Position numbers and translations under genes: made by a program. From assembly GCA_003215315.1 (NCBI GenBank), contig QCKO01000006.1, forward strand, positions 25,225 through 89,224: a DNA stretch of 64,000 nt. The letters run 5' to 3'. Positions 43,768 through 54,304 of the stretch are shown in pieces. Each line of letters starts with the position of its first letter. Position 1 is the first letter of the stretch. The notes under the pieces were generated by a model. The model saw only the letters and a program-made list of their open reading frames with translations, was not told where the DNA came from and searched no databases. The DNA comes from Prochlorococcus sp. AG-409-P19 (GTDB lineage: Bacteria > Cyanobacteriota > Cyanobacteriia > PCC-6307 > Cyanobiaceae).

Positions 43768-44799
43768 TCAATTAAGTGATATTGTCCGTGTAAGTTGAAT
43801 TTCTTTATCTCGCCATTGGATCTTCCAGCCTTTGGCTAAGTCAATGGAAGAGTTATAGTTTGTCTTGTTCAACTTGTAATTAATTTCTTCTACTAGTTTA
43901 CTGTTTAGATTTGATATCCCTATTTGTTTCAGCCAAGTTGCTAATAAAATTCGTCGTGTTGAAAATGGAACATCTTTTAATTTTGCTATAGATAAACTAT
44001 TTTTATTTTTTCCTTGAACCATTTCAAGTGCGATTTTTGCCAATGCATTTTGATCTTCTTTAAAGTTTTCTAATTTTGCGGCTAATGAAGAGATTCTTAT
44101 ATCTGATCCGCGATGAATTTCTTTTAGGATGGGGATCACATTTTTTCTTATTTTGTTTCTGGTGATGTCTGTATTGTTGTTTGAAGGGTCTAGCCAGACC
44201 GGTAATTCGAATTCTTTACATATTTGAGATGTTTCTTCTCTGCTAAAAGTTAGTAATGGTCGAATTAATTTTATTTGCCTAGTTAGGCTTCTACTTTCAC
44301 TTAGTGCACTTAACCCTGTTAGATCTGAACCTCTTGCAAGATTCATAATTAGAGTTTCGGCTCTATCACTTGCTGTATGACCAGTTAAGACCCTTGTGCA
44401 TGGCTTTATTGCGAGTTTTGATGAAATACTTTGCGCTCTTTTCTCAAGACGTGTATATCTCCAGTTTCTAGCTTTTTCTTCACTATTTGTCTCACCCTTA
44501 GATCCTTTTGATACATAGCAGTCAAGCTTTTGCTCAATGCACCAAGCTTGGAGTTCTTCTGCTATTTGTTTGGATTGATGATGCCATCCATGATCACCAT
44601 GCCAGATATGTATGTTCCATTGATAAATACGTTGTAAGTCTGTTACCAGCTTGAGCAAAGTCATTGAGTCTTGCCCACCTGAGATTGCTAATAGGAGGGT
44701 CGCACTAGTAGGCAGGAGTTCTTGATTATTTTGCAGCTTTTTATGTAGACGTTCATGCCAGCGACTCCAGCAGTTTCTATTTTGGGCAGATCGTGACAT
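43768..44799 (-). CDS. tilS: tRNA(Ile)-lysidine synthase
   Basis: Attaches lysine to C34 of tRNA-Ile(CAU). The N-type ATP-pyrophosphatase loop appears as LLAISGGQDSMTLLKL (about 32-47), and further on TGHTASDRAETLIMNLARGS and RPLLTFSREE. 343 aa fits the shorter cyanobacterial form, which lacks part of the C-terminal domains of E. coli TilS. It converges on rnj with a 13-nt gap. Confidence 0.92.
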   Translation of the reverse strand: MSRSAQNRNCWSRWHERLHKKLQNNQELLPTSATLLLAISGGQDSMTLLKLVTDLQRIYQWNIHIWHGDHGWHHQSKQIAEELQAWCIEQKLDCYVSKGSKGETNSEEKARNWRYTRLEKRAQSISSKLAIKPCTRVLTGHTASDRAETLIMNLARGSDLTGLSALSESRSLTRQIKLIRPLLTFSREETSQICKEFELPVWLDPSNNNTDITRNKIRKNVIPILKEIHRGSDIRISSLAAKLENFKEDQNALAKIALEMVQGKNKNSLSIAKLKDVPFSTRRILLATWLKQIGISNLNSKLVEEINYKLNKTNYNSSIDLAKGWKIQWRDKEIQLTRTISLN

Positions 44800-44884
44800 T
44801 TGCGTTGATTTCTGCTTACTAAGTATATTTTTTTAGTTCTTTTGCTGAGTCAATGTCACAATCAAATTATTCGTTGTTGTTTTC

Positions 44885-45664
44885 ATGACTCGCATTGAAT
44901 CTTTACCTCCCTCTTTGCAACATAGTTTAAAGCACCATTATTGCCTCAAGGTTATAGCAGGTTTAGGGAATTTTGATGCAAGATCTGTCTCACGTGTTGC
45001 TAATGCTGCTGGGATTGGAGGCGCTGATTTATTAGATATTGCTTGCGATCCAGAATTAGTTCGAATTGCAAAGGAAGCTTCAGGTTTACCTATTTGTGTT
45101 AGCGCTGTTGAGCCAGGGCTTTTCAGAGACTCTGTAGAAGCAGGAGCTTCGATGGTGGAGATTGGAAATTTTGATATTTTTTACCCTCAAGGACGATTTT
45201 TTAGTGCTCAAGAAGTTTTGGCATTGGCCATTGAAACCAGGCAAATCCTTCCCGAGATTATTTTGTCTGTAACTGTTCCGCATGTTTTACCGTTAGACGA
45301 ACAAGCAGAACTTGCTATTGATTTAGTAGGTGCTGGTGTTGACATGATTCAGACAGAAGGAGCTGCCAGTTCAAAACCAATGAACCCAGGTGTACTTGGG
45401 TTGATTGAAAAAGCTACACCAACGTTAGCTGCATCACTCACCATCAAATCACGATTAAAAGAAGATGGCTTAGAAGTGCCAATTATTTGTGCATCAGGTT
45501 TGTCTGAGGCTACTGTTTCTATGGCTTTTGCAGCAGGTGCTAATTGTGTGGGTGTTGGATCGGCTATTAACAAACTTACCGATGAGATATCTATGATCGC
45601 TGCTGTTCGTAATTTGCGCGAATCAATAATTTCTGTCCCTTCTAGTATTTCACCTATTCTTTAA
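44885..45664 (+). CDS. DUF561 / Ycf23-family TIM-barrel protein
   Basis: 259 residues similar in pattern to the Ycf23/DUF561 family of cyanobacteria and plastids. LKVIAGLGNFDARSVSRVANAAG (about 22-44), LPICVSAVEP and the barrel end GANCVGVGSAINKL suggest a phosphate-binding (beta-alpha)8 fold. Function of the family is unknown. It lies between the divergent tilS and downstream uvrB. Confidence 0.8.
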   Translation: MTRIESLPPSLQHSLKHHYCLKVIAGLGNFDARSVSRVANAAGIGGADLLDIACDPELVRIAKEASGLPICVSAVEPGLFRDSVEAGASMVEIGNFDIFYPQGRFFSAQEVLALAIETRQILPEIILSVTVPHVLPLDEQAELAIDLVGAGVDMIQTEGAASSKPMNPGVLGLIEKATPTLAASLTIKSRLKEDGLEVPIICASGLSEATVSMAFAAGANCVGVGSAINKLTDEISMIAAVRNLRESIISVPSSISPIL

Positions 45665-45768
45665 GATTTTTGGAGCATTCCTAAGGTTTTGATTGCAGAT
45701 TGTGTTCGTAAAAAAAATAAACCTATTTATTAACGAAAGAATTTTTAGATCATTAATGATTTGATTAT

Positions 45769-47808
45769 ATGACCGAATATCATCTGCAAGCCCCTTACTC
45801 TCCTAAGGGAGACCAGCCAGCAGCTATTGCTGATCTTGTTCAGGGTGTTAACTCTGGAGACAGATTTCAAACTCTTTTAGGCGCCACAGGTACTGGAAAA
45901 ACATTTACAATTGCTAATTTAATTGCTCAGACCGGAAGACCTGCACTTGTTTTGGCTCATAACAAAACCTTGGCGGCACAATTATGTAATGAGTTACGCG
46001 AATTCTTTCCTAGGAATGCCGTTGAATACTTTATTTCGTATTATGATTATTATCAACCTGAGGCATATGTACCAGTTAGTGATACTTACATAGCAAAGAC
46101 GTCTTCGATTAATGAAGAAATAGACATGTTGCGTCATTCTGCAACGCGCTCTTTATTTGAAAGAAATGATGTTATTGTTGTTGCATCAATAAGTTGTATT
46201 TATGGGTTAGGAATTCCAAGCGAATACCTTAAAGCTTCAGTTAAATTTAAAGTAGGGGAGTCTATTGATTTAAGATTGTGTCTTAGGGAACTAGTAACCA
46301 ATCAATATAGTAGAAATGATGTAGAGATTGGCCGCGGCCGCTTTCGACTTCGTGGAGACGTTCTTGAGATAGGGCCTGCATATGAAGATCGTCTTGTAAG
46401 AATAGAATTATTTGGTGAAGAAATAGAGTCAATTCGTTATGTAGATCCTACAACAGGAGAAATAATTGGCAATTTGGATTTCATTAATATATATCCTGCA
46501 AAGCATTTTGTAACTCCAAAAGATCGATTAGACATCGCTATTAAAGCGATTAAAAATGAATTAAAACAAAGGTTAGATTTTTTAAATCAATCTGGTAAAT
46601 TATTAGAGGCTCAGAGGCTTGAACAGAGAACGACTTATGACTTGGAGATGTTAAGAGAAGTTGGTTATTGTAATGGCGTTGAGAATTATGCTCGTCATTT
46701 ATCAGGTAGAGCAGCTGGCACTCCTCCTGAGTGTTTGATCGATTATTTTCCGAAGGATTGGTTATTGTTAATTGATGAGAGCCATGTGACTTGCCCACAA
46801 TTACAGGCAATGTATAACGGAGATCAATCGAGAAAAAAAGTTTTAATAGAACATGGTTTTAGATTGCCAAGTGCAGCTGATAACCGTCCTCTGAAAGGCG
46901 AAGAATTTTGGGAAAAGGCATCTCAGACAGTTTTTATTAGTGCCACTCCAGGAGACTGGGAACTTGATAAGAGTAAAGGACATATAGTAGAGCAAGTTAT
47001 CCGACCAACTGGAGTATTAGATCCTTTGGTTGAGGTTCGGCCTACTAAAGGTCAAGTTGATGATCTATTGATGGAAATAAGAAAAAGATCTGTAATAAAT
47101 CAAAGAGTATTAGTCACTACTTTGACTAAACGCATGGCTGAAGACTTAACAGATTATTTGAGTGATAATAAAGTTAGAGTTAGATACTTGCATTCCGAAA
47201 TTCACTCAATTGAAAGGATAGAGATTATTCAAGATTTAAGGATGGGGGAATATGATGTTTTGGTTGGTGTTAATCTTTTAAGAGAAGGGTTGGACTTGCC
47301 AGAAGTTTCTCTTGTTGTCATTTTGGATGCTGATAAAGAAGGTTTTTTAAGAGCTGAAAGATCCTTAATTCAAACTATTGGACGAGCTGCAAGACATGTT
47401 GAAGGTTTGGCGCTCCTTTATGCAGACAGATTGACTGATTCCATGTCTAAAGCAATTAGTGAGACTGAGAGAAGACGAGTTATTCAAGAAAAATATAATC
47501 AAGACCATGGCATAGTTCCTATGCCTGCAGGTAAAAAAGCTAGTAATTCAATACTTTCTTTCTTAGAGCTTTCTAGACGATTACAAAAGGATGGTAATGA
47601 GAATGAATTAGTTGATATTGCTACGAAAGTCACTGAAGATTTGCTAGATCAAAATGATTTTGGTGTTGCACTAGAGGCTTTACCTGAACTTATAGATCAA
47701 TTAGAGTTTAAAATGAAGAAATCTGCTAAAGAATTAGATTTTGAGCAAGCAGCTAAATTAAGAGATAGAATTAAAAAGTTACGTCATAAGCTAATCAGAA
47801 ATTCTTAA
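45769..47808 (+). CDS. uvrB: UvrABC excinuclease subunit UvrB
   Basis: DNA-damage verification helicase of nucleotide excision repair. Walker [15 protein letters not shown] (about 39-52), the beta-hairpin region [16 protein letters not shown] (about 92-107) with the [15 protein letters not shown] stretch, the helicase C-terminal motif GRAARHVEG, and the C-terminal UvrC-binding UVR motif ([14 protein letters not shown]). 679 aa is normal. No uvrA or uvrC is present nearby. Confidence 0.97.
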   Translation: MTEYHLQAPYSPKGDQPAAIADLVQGVNSGDRFQTLLGATGTGKTFTIANLIAQTGRPALVLAHNKTLAAQLCNELREFFPRNAVEYFISYYDYYQPEAYVPVSDTYIAKTSSINEEIDMLRHSATRSLFERNDVIVVASISCIYGLGIPSEYLKASVKFKVGESIDLRLCLRELVTNQYSRNDVEIGRGRFRLRGDVLEIGPAYEDRLVRIELFGEEIESIRYVDPTTGEIIGNLDFINIYPAKHFVTPKDRLDIAIKAIKNELKQRLDFLNQSGKLLEAQRLEQRTTYDLEMLREVGYCNGVENYARHLSGRAAGTPPECLIDYFPKDWLLLIDESHVTCPQLQAMYNGDQSRKKVLIEHGFRLPSAADNRPLKGEEFWEKASQTVFISATPGDWELDKSKGHIVEQVIRPTGVLDPLVEVRPTKGQVDDLLMEIRKRSVINQRVLVTTLTKRMAEDLTDYLSDNKVRVRYLHSEIHSIERIEIIQDLRMGEYDVLVGVNLLREGLDLPEVSLVVILDADKEGFLRAERSLIQTIGRAARHVEGLALLYADRLTDSMSKAISETERRRVIQEKYNQDHGIVPMPAGKKASNSILSFLELSRRLQKDGNENELVDIATKVTEDLLDQNDFGVALEALPELIDQLEFKMKKSAKELDFEQAAKLRDRIKKLRHKLIRNS

Positions 47809-47817
47809 GCAATTTTG

Positions 47818-49581
47818 TTATAATTGATCTAACATGAAATAATCATGTATAGCATTTAATCCTTTAGAACCATCTTTTTCTGAAATAATACATGTAGTAC
47901 GAATTTCACTTGTTGCAATCATTTCTATATTAATTTTCTGATCTGCCAAAGCCCTGAACATTTTTCCTGCGGTGCCGACTGTAGTAGGCATTCCAGATCC
48001 AACAGCGCTTAACCTTGCTATTGATTGTCCTTCTTCAATAAAGGAATCTTTCCAGTTAGATGTTAATTTTTTCAATGCTAAATCTGCTTCTTTTTTGTCT
48101 TCCTTTTTTAAGGTAAAACTAATATCTTTTGTATTATTTGAATTTTTACGTTCTGATTGCACAATTGTATCTAAACTTATATTAACCTCAGAAAGGGTTG
48201 TAAAAATAGTTGCTGCAGTTCCAGGCTCATCAGGTATATTTTTGAAACTAATCTGAATTTGACCATTATCTAGCGCTACGCCTCTTACTTCAGGTTCTTC
48301 ACTAGGTTTTGACTGTGGATTTAGATGTATTTGCTGCTCATTTAGCTTGAAGGACTCTGCAATCGATCTTGCGGCTTTTTTGCCAGCTTTTGTATCGATA
48401 ACACAACTTACCTTTACCTCACTTGTAGCAATCAATCGAATATTAATGCCTGCTTTTGATAGAGTTTCAAATAGTGTTGCAATTATTCCTGGCCTGCCCA
48501 TTATTCCTGCACCACTAATACTTAATTTACTCATTTTTGTCTGTGTTGTGATATTACCCCCAAGGATTTTTATGATTTTTTTGCATTGATTTTTAGTATT
48601 TTCTAGTTCATTTTCTGCGACACTAAAAGTAATATCGTTACTATTACCATTGTGCGTAGATTGAATGATTAGATCAACATTAATACCTCCAGCAGATAGT
48701 GCCTCAAATAAGTTTGCTGCGATTCCAGGGTGATCAGGGATGCATGAAAGCCCAACAACTGCTTGATTTTCTAGAAGCTCTAAACCATCAACTGGGCTGC
48801 GATGCTCGAGGCCACCTCTGCCAATAGATCCACACCCTTGACTAGTTAAAATAGTTCCTGGATTATTGAAGTCTGAACTAGATCGGACTTTTAAAGTTAC
48901 GCCATAATTTCTAGCGATTTCTACTGCACGGGGATGGAGAACAGCAGCACCTAAGCTTGCTAACTCCAGCATTTCGTCGCAGCTAATAGTTTTCATTAGC
49001 TTTGCATTATTTACTATTCTTGGATCTGTAGTTAATACACCAGGTACATCAGTAAATATTTCGCAAGCTTCTGCATTTAAAGCGGCTGCTAATGCTACTG
49101 CTGAAGTGTCAGAGCCTCCTCTCCCAAGGGTTGTGATCTCTGGGGTTCCACCTCTGCCTAGACTTGTGCCTTGAAAGCCTGCTATTACTACTACTTTTCC
49201 TTGACTTAAAAGTGATTGAACATGGTCTGTTCTTATTTCTAGAATACGTGCTCTTCCATGTGAAGATTCGGTAATAATTCCTGCTTGATTCCCGGTCATT
49301 GAAATAGCTGGAACATTTATCTCATTGAGCGCAATAGCAAGTAATGCAATTGATACTTGTTCTCCTGTGGAGAGCAACATATCCATTTCACGCTGAGGTG
49401 GTTGCGTGCTTAAGCTCGTAGCAAGTTTGCTTAATTCATCTGTTGTTTGACCCATAGCGGACACAACAACGACGAGGTCATTCCCTTCTTCTTTATTGAT
49501 GGCAATTCTTTTCGCAATTGATTGAATGCGCTCCACACTTCCAACGGAGGTGCCACCAAACTTTTGCACCAAAAGAGTCAT
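47818..49581 (-). CDS. lysC: Aspartate kinase with four ACT domains
   Basis: First step of the aspartate pathway, feeding asd and dapA (8 kb away on the other strand). The kinase domain has KFGGTSVGSVERI (about 7-19), TLGRGGSDTSAVALAAALNA and FTDVPGVLTTDPRI. The C-terminal half carries two tandem ACT pairs (about 265-587), the typical cyanobacterial 4-ACT layout rather than the 2-ACT one of most bacteria; ACT domains are feedback sites, so control by lysine and threonine is likely. 587 aa. holA begins 45 nt upstream on the same strand. Confidence 0.95.
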   Translation of the reverse strand: MTLLVQKFGGTSVGSVERIQSIAKRIAINKEEGNDLVVVVSAMGQTTDELSKLATSLSTQPPQREMDMLLSTGEQVSIALLAIALNEINVPAISMTGNQAGIITESSHGRARILEIRTDHVQSLLSQGKVVVIAGFQGTSLGRGGTPEITTLGRGGSDTSAVALAAALNAEACEIFTDVPGVLTTDPRIVNNAKLMKTISCDEMLELASLGAAVLHPRAVEIARNYGVTLKVRSSSDFNNPGTILTSQGCGSIGRGGLEHRSPVDGLELLENQAVVGLSCIPDHPGIAANLFEALSAGGINVDLIIQSTHNGNSNDITFSVAENELENTKNQCKKIIKILGGNITTQTKMSKLSISGAGIMGRPGIIATLFETLSKAGINIRLIATSEVKVSCVIDTKAGKKAARSIAESFKLNEQQIHLNPQSKPSEEPEVRGVALDNGQIQISFKNIPDEPGTAATIFTTLSEVNISLDTIVQSERKNSNNTKDISFTLKKEDKKEADLALKKLTSNWKDSFIEEGQSIARLSAVGSGMPTTVGTAGKMFRALADQKINIEMIATSEIRTTCIISEKDGSKGLNAIHDYFMLDQL

Positions 49582-49626
49582 TAAATTTCCCTTACATGTT
49601 CTAATTATTTCAGTTCTTGGTCACAT

Positions 49627-50640
49627 TTATAAGTCTTTTGTTAGGAGAATGTCTTTAAAAGCATTACTTGGATTTACTCCTTGTTTTATTGCAGCTTCAA
49701 TTTCCAGGAAGCTATCTAATAACTGTAAACATTTTTTTGAACTCTTTCCTTTTATTTGTTTTCGAATCACGTAAATTCGTTTTGGATTGCCTATTCCAGC
49801 CAGCTTGGCGATTGAAGTGACATCATGATTTCCTTCTTCGTCCAGAAGCTTTACCCATAACCAGCCTCTAGCTTGACTTACCAAAGTTGCTAAAATTTTT
49901 AATGCTGGTTCTCCGCTTTCTAGAAGAGAATTAATTCTATTTAGTGCATTACCAATATCTTCTTTTAATATGCAATCGGCAATGTTTAATGAGTTGGCAG
50001 TAATCCCATGAATCAGTGACTTAACCATATCATTGGTAATTATGAGTTGGGTTTGCAGGTTATGTTGTTTTTTATTTGATTCAGAAAGTAAGGATAGTTT
50101 CTGAAGTTCTGTATGAATTCTTGTACTATCATTTCCAATGGCTTCTACAAGTGTAAAAATTGCTTCTTGTTCAATCTTGAGGTTTAGATCTGCACCAATT
50201 TTTTGAATCAACTCTATTTGACCTGATTCATCCCATACTGCTGGAAGCATATATAATTGCTCACTAGAACCCTTTGATTCTTTAATTACTTTTAGAATAG
50301 ATTTAGTTAGTTTTAAACGTTTATCAGGTTTATTAGTGTTATTTAATATCAGATGATTTGTGCATGGTATGAGATCAAGTATATCTTCTAGTTTATGAGA
50401 TAGATCATTTGTCGATCCGTTGCAAAAAGGACTTCTTTTTAATAAAACTACTCGCCCACCATTCCCAAAAGGAGGTGTTCGAATTTCATCAATGCATCGA
50501 CTACTTTGTTCTGCTTGATTACCATCTAATCGACTAAGATTAAAGCTAATCCAATTTGGGTCAATAAAATTTTGGATAATTTGCTCAATTGCTTTATTGC
50601 TAGCACTATAGTCATCCCCATAAATTAGATGTATTGGCAT
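49627..50640 (-). CDS. holA: DNA polymerase III delta subunit
   Basis: Clamp-loader subunit that opens the sliding clamp. The 337-residue protein begins HLIYGDDYSASNKAIEQIIQ and has the delta-fold pattern: an N-terminal ATPase-like fold without a functional Walker A, then LNIADCILKEDIGNALNRINSLLESGEPALKILATLVSQARGW, the collar-domain segment typical of HolA. The length fits. It is the only delta-like protein in the window; together with dnaX it belongs to the clamp loader. Confidence 0.85.
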   Translation of the reverse strand: MPIHLIYGDDYSASNKAIEQIIQNFIDPNWISFNLSRLDGNQAEQSSRCIDEIRTPPFGNGGRVVLLKRSPFCNGSTNDLSHKLEDILDLIPCTNHLILNNTNKPDKRLKLTKSILKVIKESKGSSEQLYMLPAVWDESGQIELIQKIGADLNLKIEQEAIFTLVEAIGNDSTRIHTELQKLSLLSESNKKQHNLQTQLIITNDMVKSLIHGITANSLNIADCILKEDIGNALNRINSLLESGEPALKILATLVSQARGWLWVKLLDEEGNHDVTSIAKLAGIGNPKRIYVIRKQIKGKSSKKCLQLLDSFLEIEAAIKQGVNPSNAFKDILLTKDL

Positions 50641-50699
50641 TTTGCAATTAGTTCTTGTTATAGATCATGACTCAAATGATTTCCTATGTCAGTTAATTC

Positions 50700-51338
50700 A
50701 TGAATAATATTGATCATCCCATTTTTATTCAAAGTATTCAATTTATAAGATCTAAACTTGGATCGAATAAATTAGAAGGTGTTCAAGGAGAAATATTAGA
50801 ACGTCTTATCCATACAAGTGGCGATTTTTCTATTCAGAAATCTTTGCGCTTTAGTTCAGAAGCTTGTATTGCTGGCATGTCTGCTATGAAAACAGGTGCT
50901 TTGATTCTTACAGATACAGGAATGGCGGCATCCGCGATAACTTCAATGGCTCAACGTACATTTCAACTTCCTGTAAGAAGTATTTTGGAATGGTCTTCCG
51001 ATCAGTATCAACAAGGGATGACAAAAACTGCCAGCGGAATGAAACATGCTTGGTTAGAAATTAATACAAGCCACCCTGGAGGGAATAAAAATGTAATTGT
51101 TGTAATTGGAAGCGCACCGACTGCTTTGCAGCAATTATTAGATTTGATTCAAAATGGTGAGTCCAAACCCTCTTTAATTATTGGTATGCCTGTTGGCTTT
51201 ATAGGAGTAGAAGAGAGTAAAAATCGACTATTAAATAGTAATTGTAATTATATTCTTCTTGAAGGTTCCCGAGGTGGAGCTTCATGCGCTGCTGCTACAG
51301 CCAATGCTCTTTTGCGAGCTGCTTTTCTTAGCTTTTAA
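50700..51338 (+). CDS. cbiC: Precorrin-8X methylmutase (CobH/CbiC)
   Basis: Moves a methyl group from C11 to C12 in the corrin ring during cobalamin (or pseudocobalamin) synthesis. 212 residues. The start HPIFIQSIQFIRSKL and EGVQGEILERLIHTSGDFSIQKSLRF (with the active-site His) are family signatures, as are GALILTDTGMAASAI and VGFIGVEESKNRLL. Divergent from holA with 59 nt between; converges on mutS with 3 nt. The aerobic or anaerobic route cannot be told from this gene. Confidence 0.93.
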   Translation: MNNIDHPIFIQSIQFIRSKLGSNKLEGVQGEILERLIHTSGDFSIQKSLRFSSEACIAGMSAMKTGALILTDTGMAASAITSMAQRTFQLPVRSILEWSSDQYQQGMTKTASGMKHAWLEINTSHPGGNKNVIVVIGSAPTALQQLLDLIQNGESKPSLIIGMPVGFIGVEESKNRLLNSNCNYILLEGSRGGASCAAATANALLRAAFLSF

Positions 51339-51341
51339 AAT

Positions 51342-54152
51342 TTAAGCTGCCTTAGTCGTATTAGGTTTATTCCTAGCTTCTAGACATTGTGTGATTTGGT
51401 TTGGATTATCTCTCTCTAAATTTTTGAGTATTGTTTTTGCTTTTTCAATTACTTGAGGAGGAACACCTGCAAGCCTTGCAGCTTCAATTCCATAACTTTT
51501 GTTAGACCCTCCTTCAATAACTTTATGAAGGAAAGTAAGTTTATTGTCTTTATAATTTACAAGTACTTGATAGTTGGATACATTACTTAAATTATATGAA
51601 ATCTTATTTAATTCATGATAATGAGTTGCAAAGATTGTTCGACTAATAATTTCTTTAGCTAGAAATTCGCTAACAGACCAAGCTATTGATAAACCATCAA
51701 ATGTAGATGTTCCTCGCCCGATTTCATCTAATAAAACTAATGAGTTTGTAGTTGCTTGATTAAGAATAAAGGCTGTTTCAGTCATTTCAACCATAAATGT
51801 AGATTGACCTGCTGCTAAATCGTCGACTGCTCCTACTCTTGTGAAAATTTGATCTGCAATGCTTATCGAAGCACTAGCAGCAGGAATCCAGCTTCCAATT
51901 TGTGCCATGATTTGTAATAAACCTATTTGCCTTAAATAGCAACTTTTTCCACTGGCATTAGGTCCTGAAAGGATAATTAAATCTGTCCCTGAACCAAGCA
52001 GAAGATCATTCGGCGTAAACTCTTGATTTACTAAAAGTTGTTCAACAACTGGATGCCGACCTTTTTTTATATGTATTCTTCTGGATGATTCTTTGCAATC
52101 CAACGCAATTATTTCAGGTTTTATATAAGAGTGGGTTGCTGCTAATTCTGCAAGTCCACAAAGTGCATCTAAATAAGCAATTGCTTTGGAGGCTTTTCTG
52201 ATTCCCTGTGACTCATTTCCGACTTGTTCTCGGAGATGGCAAAAAAGTTCATATTCATGCTGTGCGGCTCTTGCTTTTAACTGAAAGATTTTGCCTTCTC
52301 TTTCTTTTAAATCAGGCGTTATAAACCTTTCTTCATTTGCTAGTGTTTGCCTTCGAATCCAGTGAGATGGGACATCTTTTGCTTTTGCTTTGCTAACGGC
52401 CAGGAAATATCCAAAGGTACGATGATATTGAAGTTTAAGATTGCTAATTTTGCTGTCTTCTCTTTCAAGTAACTCTTGATTTTGTAGCCATTCATTTTGA
52501 TCATCCATTTGATTTCTTAAGCCATCTAATAAATCATCAAAACCATCATTGATTAGCCCTCCTTCTGTTAATGATAAAGGAGGATTTAGAATGATTTGAT
52601 TGAAAATGAGAGATGAAATATTGATTAATCTAGTGTCTATGTTTATAATTTCATTGAAAAATTGAGTATGTTGTTTAGGTAGTTTTTGTAAGGATTTTGA
52701 TATTACAGGGATTCGTTGTATACCTTCAGCTATCGCTAGTAAATCTCTCCCACCAGCTTGCTGAGCAGCTGCTCTTCCTGCTAAACGCTCCAAATCTCCC
52801 ATTGTCCTTAGAGCCTTTCTAAGAGTTTTTCGTAGTTGTTTATTCTCTACAAGTGCACCAATAATTATTTGACGGGATTTGATAATTTTTTGATCAATTA
52901 ATGGTTCTTGAACCCAACGTCGTAAACATCGTCCACCCATTGCAGTTAATGTTCGATCAATCGCCCACAACAAGGAACCTTGGAATTGACCATCTCTTTG
53001 GGTAGAAATAATTTCTAAATTTCTTTTTGTTTGAGCATCAATAATTAGGACATCTTTAGCACTACATAGATTAGGCAATTCAAGTGTAATTCTGCTATTT
53101 CTTTCTTTTTTCTTATCTGTATTAACAATTGGATTGGTATTATCCAAGTAGGCTATTAGCCCACCGACAGCTCGTGTTGATAATGTCAAAGATTTAATAC
53201 TTAATCCATCTATAGAAAGTAGATTATAATGTTTTTTTATTGCTGATTTAGCTTCTACTAAAGTGAAAGATGTTTTATCAACTTCTGTTACTTGGCAATG
53301 GTTTGGACACCATAATTCTTTGATGTAAGGTTGTCTCTCTGAGATAATTTCAGACGCCTCTAACTTCATTAGTTCTTGTTTCAGCGTTTCAGTTTCTCTT
53401 CCTTCTTTGATTAGAAGCTCGCCTGTACTTACGTCTGCACTAGCTAATGCCCAGGTAAAAGGCATCTCTTTGGAGGATTCAATTACAACTGCTCCTAGCC
53501 AATTGTTCTTACGAGCTTGAAGCATTCCTTCTTCTATTATCGTTCCAGGTGTGATTAATCTTGTTATTCCTCTTTTGAGTAGTGCACCTTCTTTACTGGG
53601 AGTATTTTCTAATTGGTCACAAATAGCTACTGAGAAACCTTTTTTGATAATTTCTGCACAATATCTTTCTGATGCATGGTGTGGTATACCTGCCATAGGC
53701 ACTCTTCCTATGGTTTTGCCACCATCTTTTCCTGTGAGAGTAAGCTCTAGTAGTTGAGCTAGTTGAATAGCATCTTCAAAAAAACATTCAAAAAAATCAC
53801 CTAGTCGATAGAGTAAAACCCTTTCGGGGTTGGCCTTTTTTAGTTCTACATAGTGCCTTAGAACAGGTGTTAGTTGATCTATAGGAACAATACTGTGGTG
53901 TGACCAGTTGGTTGTATTGGTTTTGAGATCAGAGTGTGACTTTTGTTCAAGATTGCCATAACTCTTTTCCTCCTTGGATTCAGTTTCATTTTCAATTCGC
54001 TTTCTTGGTCTTAATGAGGCATCTTTTTTTAAGAGTTTGTCTGAAAGCTCAGATTCTTGTTCAGGATCTAAAGACTGCTTTGCTTTTGCGATTTTTTGCT
54101 TTTGCTCATTACCAAACAAGCTGCCTTGCAGTGGATTTGGGCTTAGGGGCAT
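51342..54152 (-). CDS. mutS: DNA mismatch repair protein MutS
   Basis: Recognises base mismatches and triggers repair. The mismatch-binding motif is LYRLGDFFECFFEDA (FFE about residue 119). ATPase Walker A is GPNASGKSCYLRQIG (about 730-744), with DEIGRGTSTFDGLSIAW and the FATHYHEL switch. The family core starts near residue 95 and the preceding tail is Lys/Glu/Ser-rich low-complexity, longer than in E. coli MutS. Total length 936 aa. A PIP-like clamp-binding site may sit in the N-terminal QGSLFG, an inference. Confidence 0.95.
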   Translation of the reverse strand: MPLSPNPLQGSLFGNEQKQKIAKAKQSLDPEQESELSDKLLKKDASLRPRKRIENETESKEEKSYGNLEQKSHSDLKTNTTNWSHHSIVPIDQLTPVLRHYVELKKANPERVLLYRLGDFFECFFEDAIQLAQLLELTLTGKDGGKTIGRVPMAGIPHHASERYCAEIIKKGFSVAICDQLENTPSKEGALLKRGITRLITPGTIIEEGMLQARKNNWLGAVVIESSKEMPFTWALASADVSTGELLIKEGRETETLKQELMKLEASEIISERQPYIKELWCPNHCQVTEVDKTSFTLVEAKSAIKKHYNLLSIDGLSIKSLTLSTRAVGGLIAYLDNTNPIVNTDKKKERNSRITLELPNLCSAKDVLIIDAQTKRNLEIISTQRDGQFQGSLLWAIDRTLTAMGGRCLRRWVQEPLIDQKIIKSRQIIIGALVENKQLRKTLRKALRTMGDLERLAGRAAAQQAGGRDLLAIAEGIQRIPVISKSLQKLPKQHTQFFNEIINIDTRLINISSLIFNQIILNPPLSLTEGGLINDGFDDLLDGLRNQMDDQNEWLQNQELLEREDSKISNLKLQYHRTFGYFLAVSKAKAKDVPSHWIRRQTLANEERFITPDLKEREGKIFQLKARAAQHEYELFCHLREQVGNESQGIRKASKAIAYLDALCGLAELAATHSYIKPEIIALDCKESSRRIHIKKGRHPVVEQLLVNQEFTPNDLLLGSGTDLIILSGPNASGKSCYLRQIGLLQIMAQIGSWIPAASASISIADQIFTRVGAVDDLAAGQSTFMVEMTETAFILNQATTNSLVLLDEIGRGTSTFDGLSIAWSVSEFLAKEIISRTIFATHYHELNKISYNLSNVSNYQVLVNYKDNKLTFLHKVIEGGSNKSYGIEAARLAGVPPQVIEKAKTILKNLERDNPNQITQCLEARNKPNTTKAA

Positions 54153-54304
54153 CGCCCTACCTCAGCATTAAGTTATGCATAGTAGAAGAAGTGAATTTTT
54201 TTTGCATGTGAAGCCTCGCGACAAAGATGAAGAAGTTTGCTAAAAAAATGCTTTGTCATGGGAGAATTTATGCATAGATTATTTGTTTTGAAGCTCTAAT
54301 TATC

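Noticed and set aside
53936-54211. 91-aa plus-strand ORF over the mutS start
   Set aside because: It mirrors the low-complexity N-terminus of mutS and shows no motif; judged a shadow.
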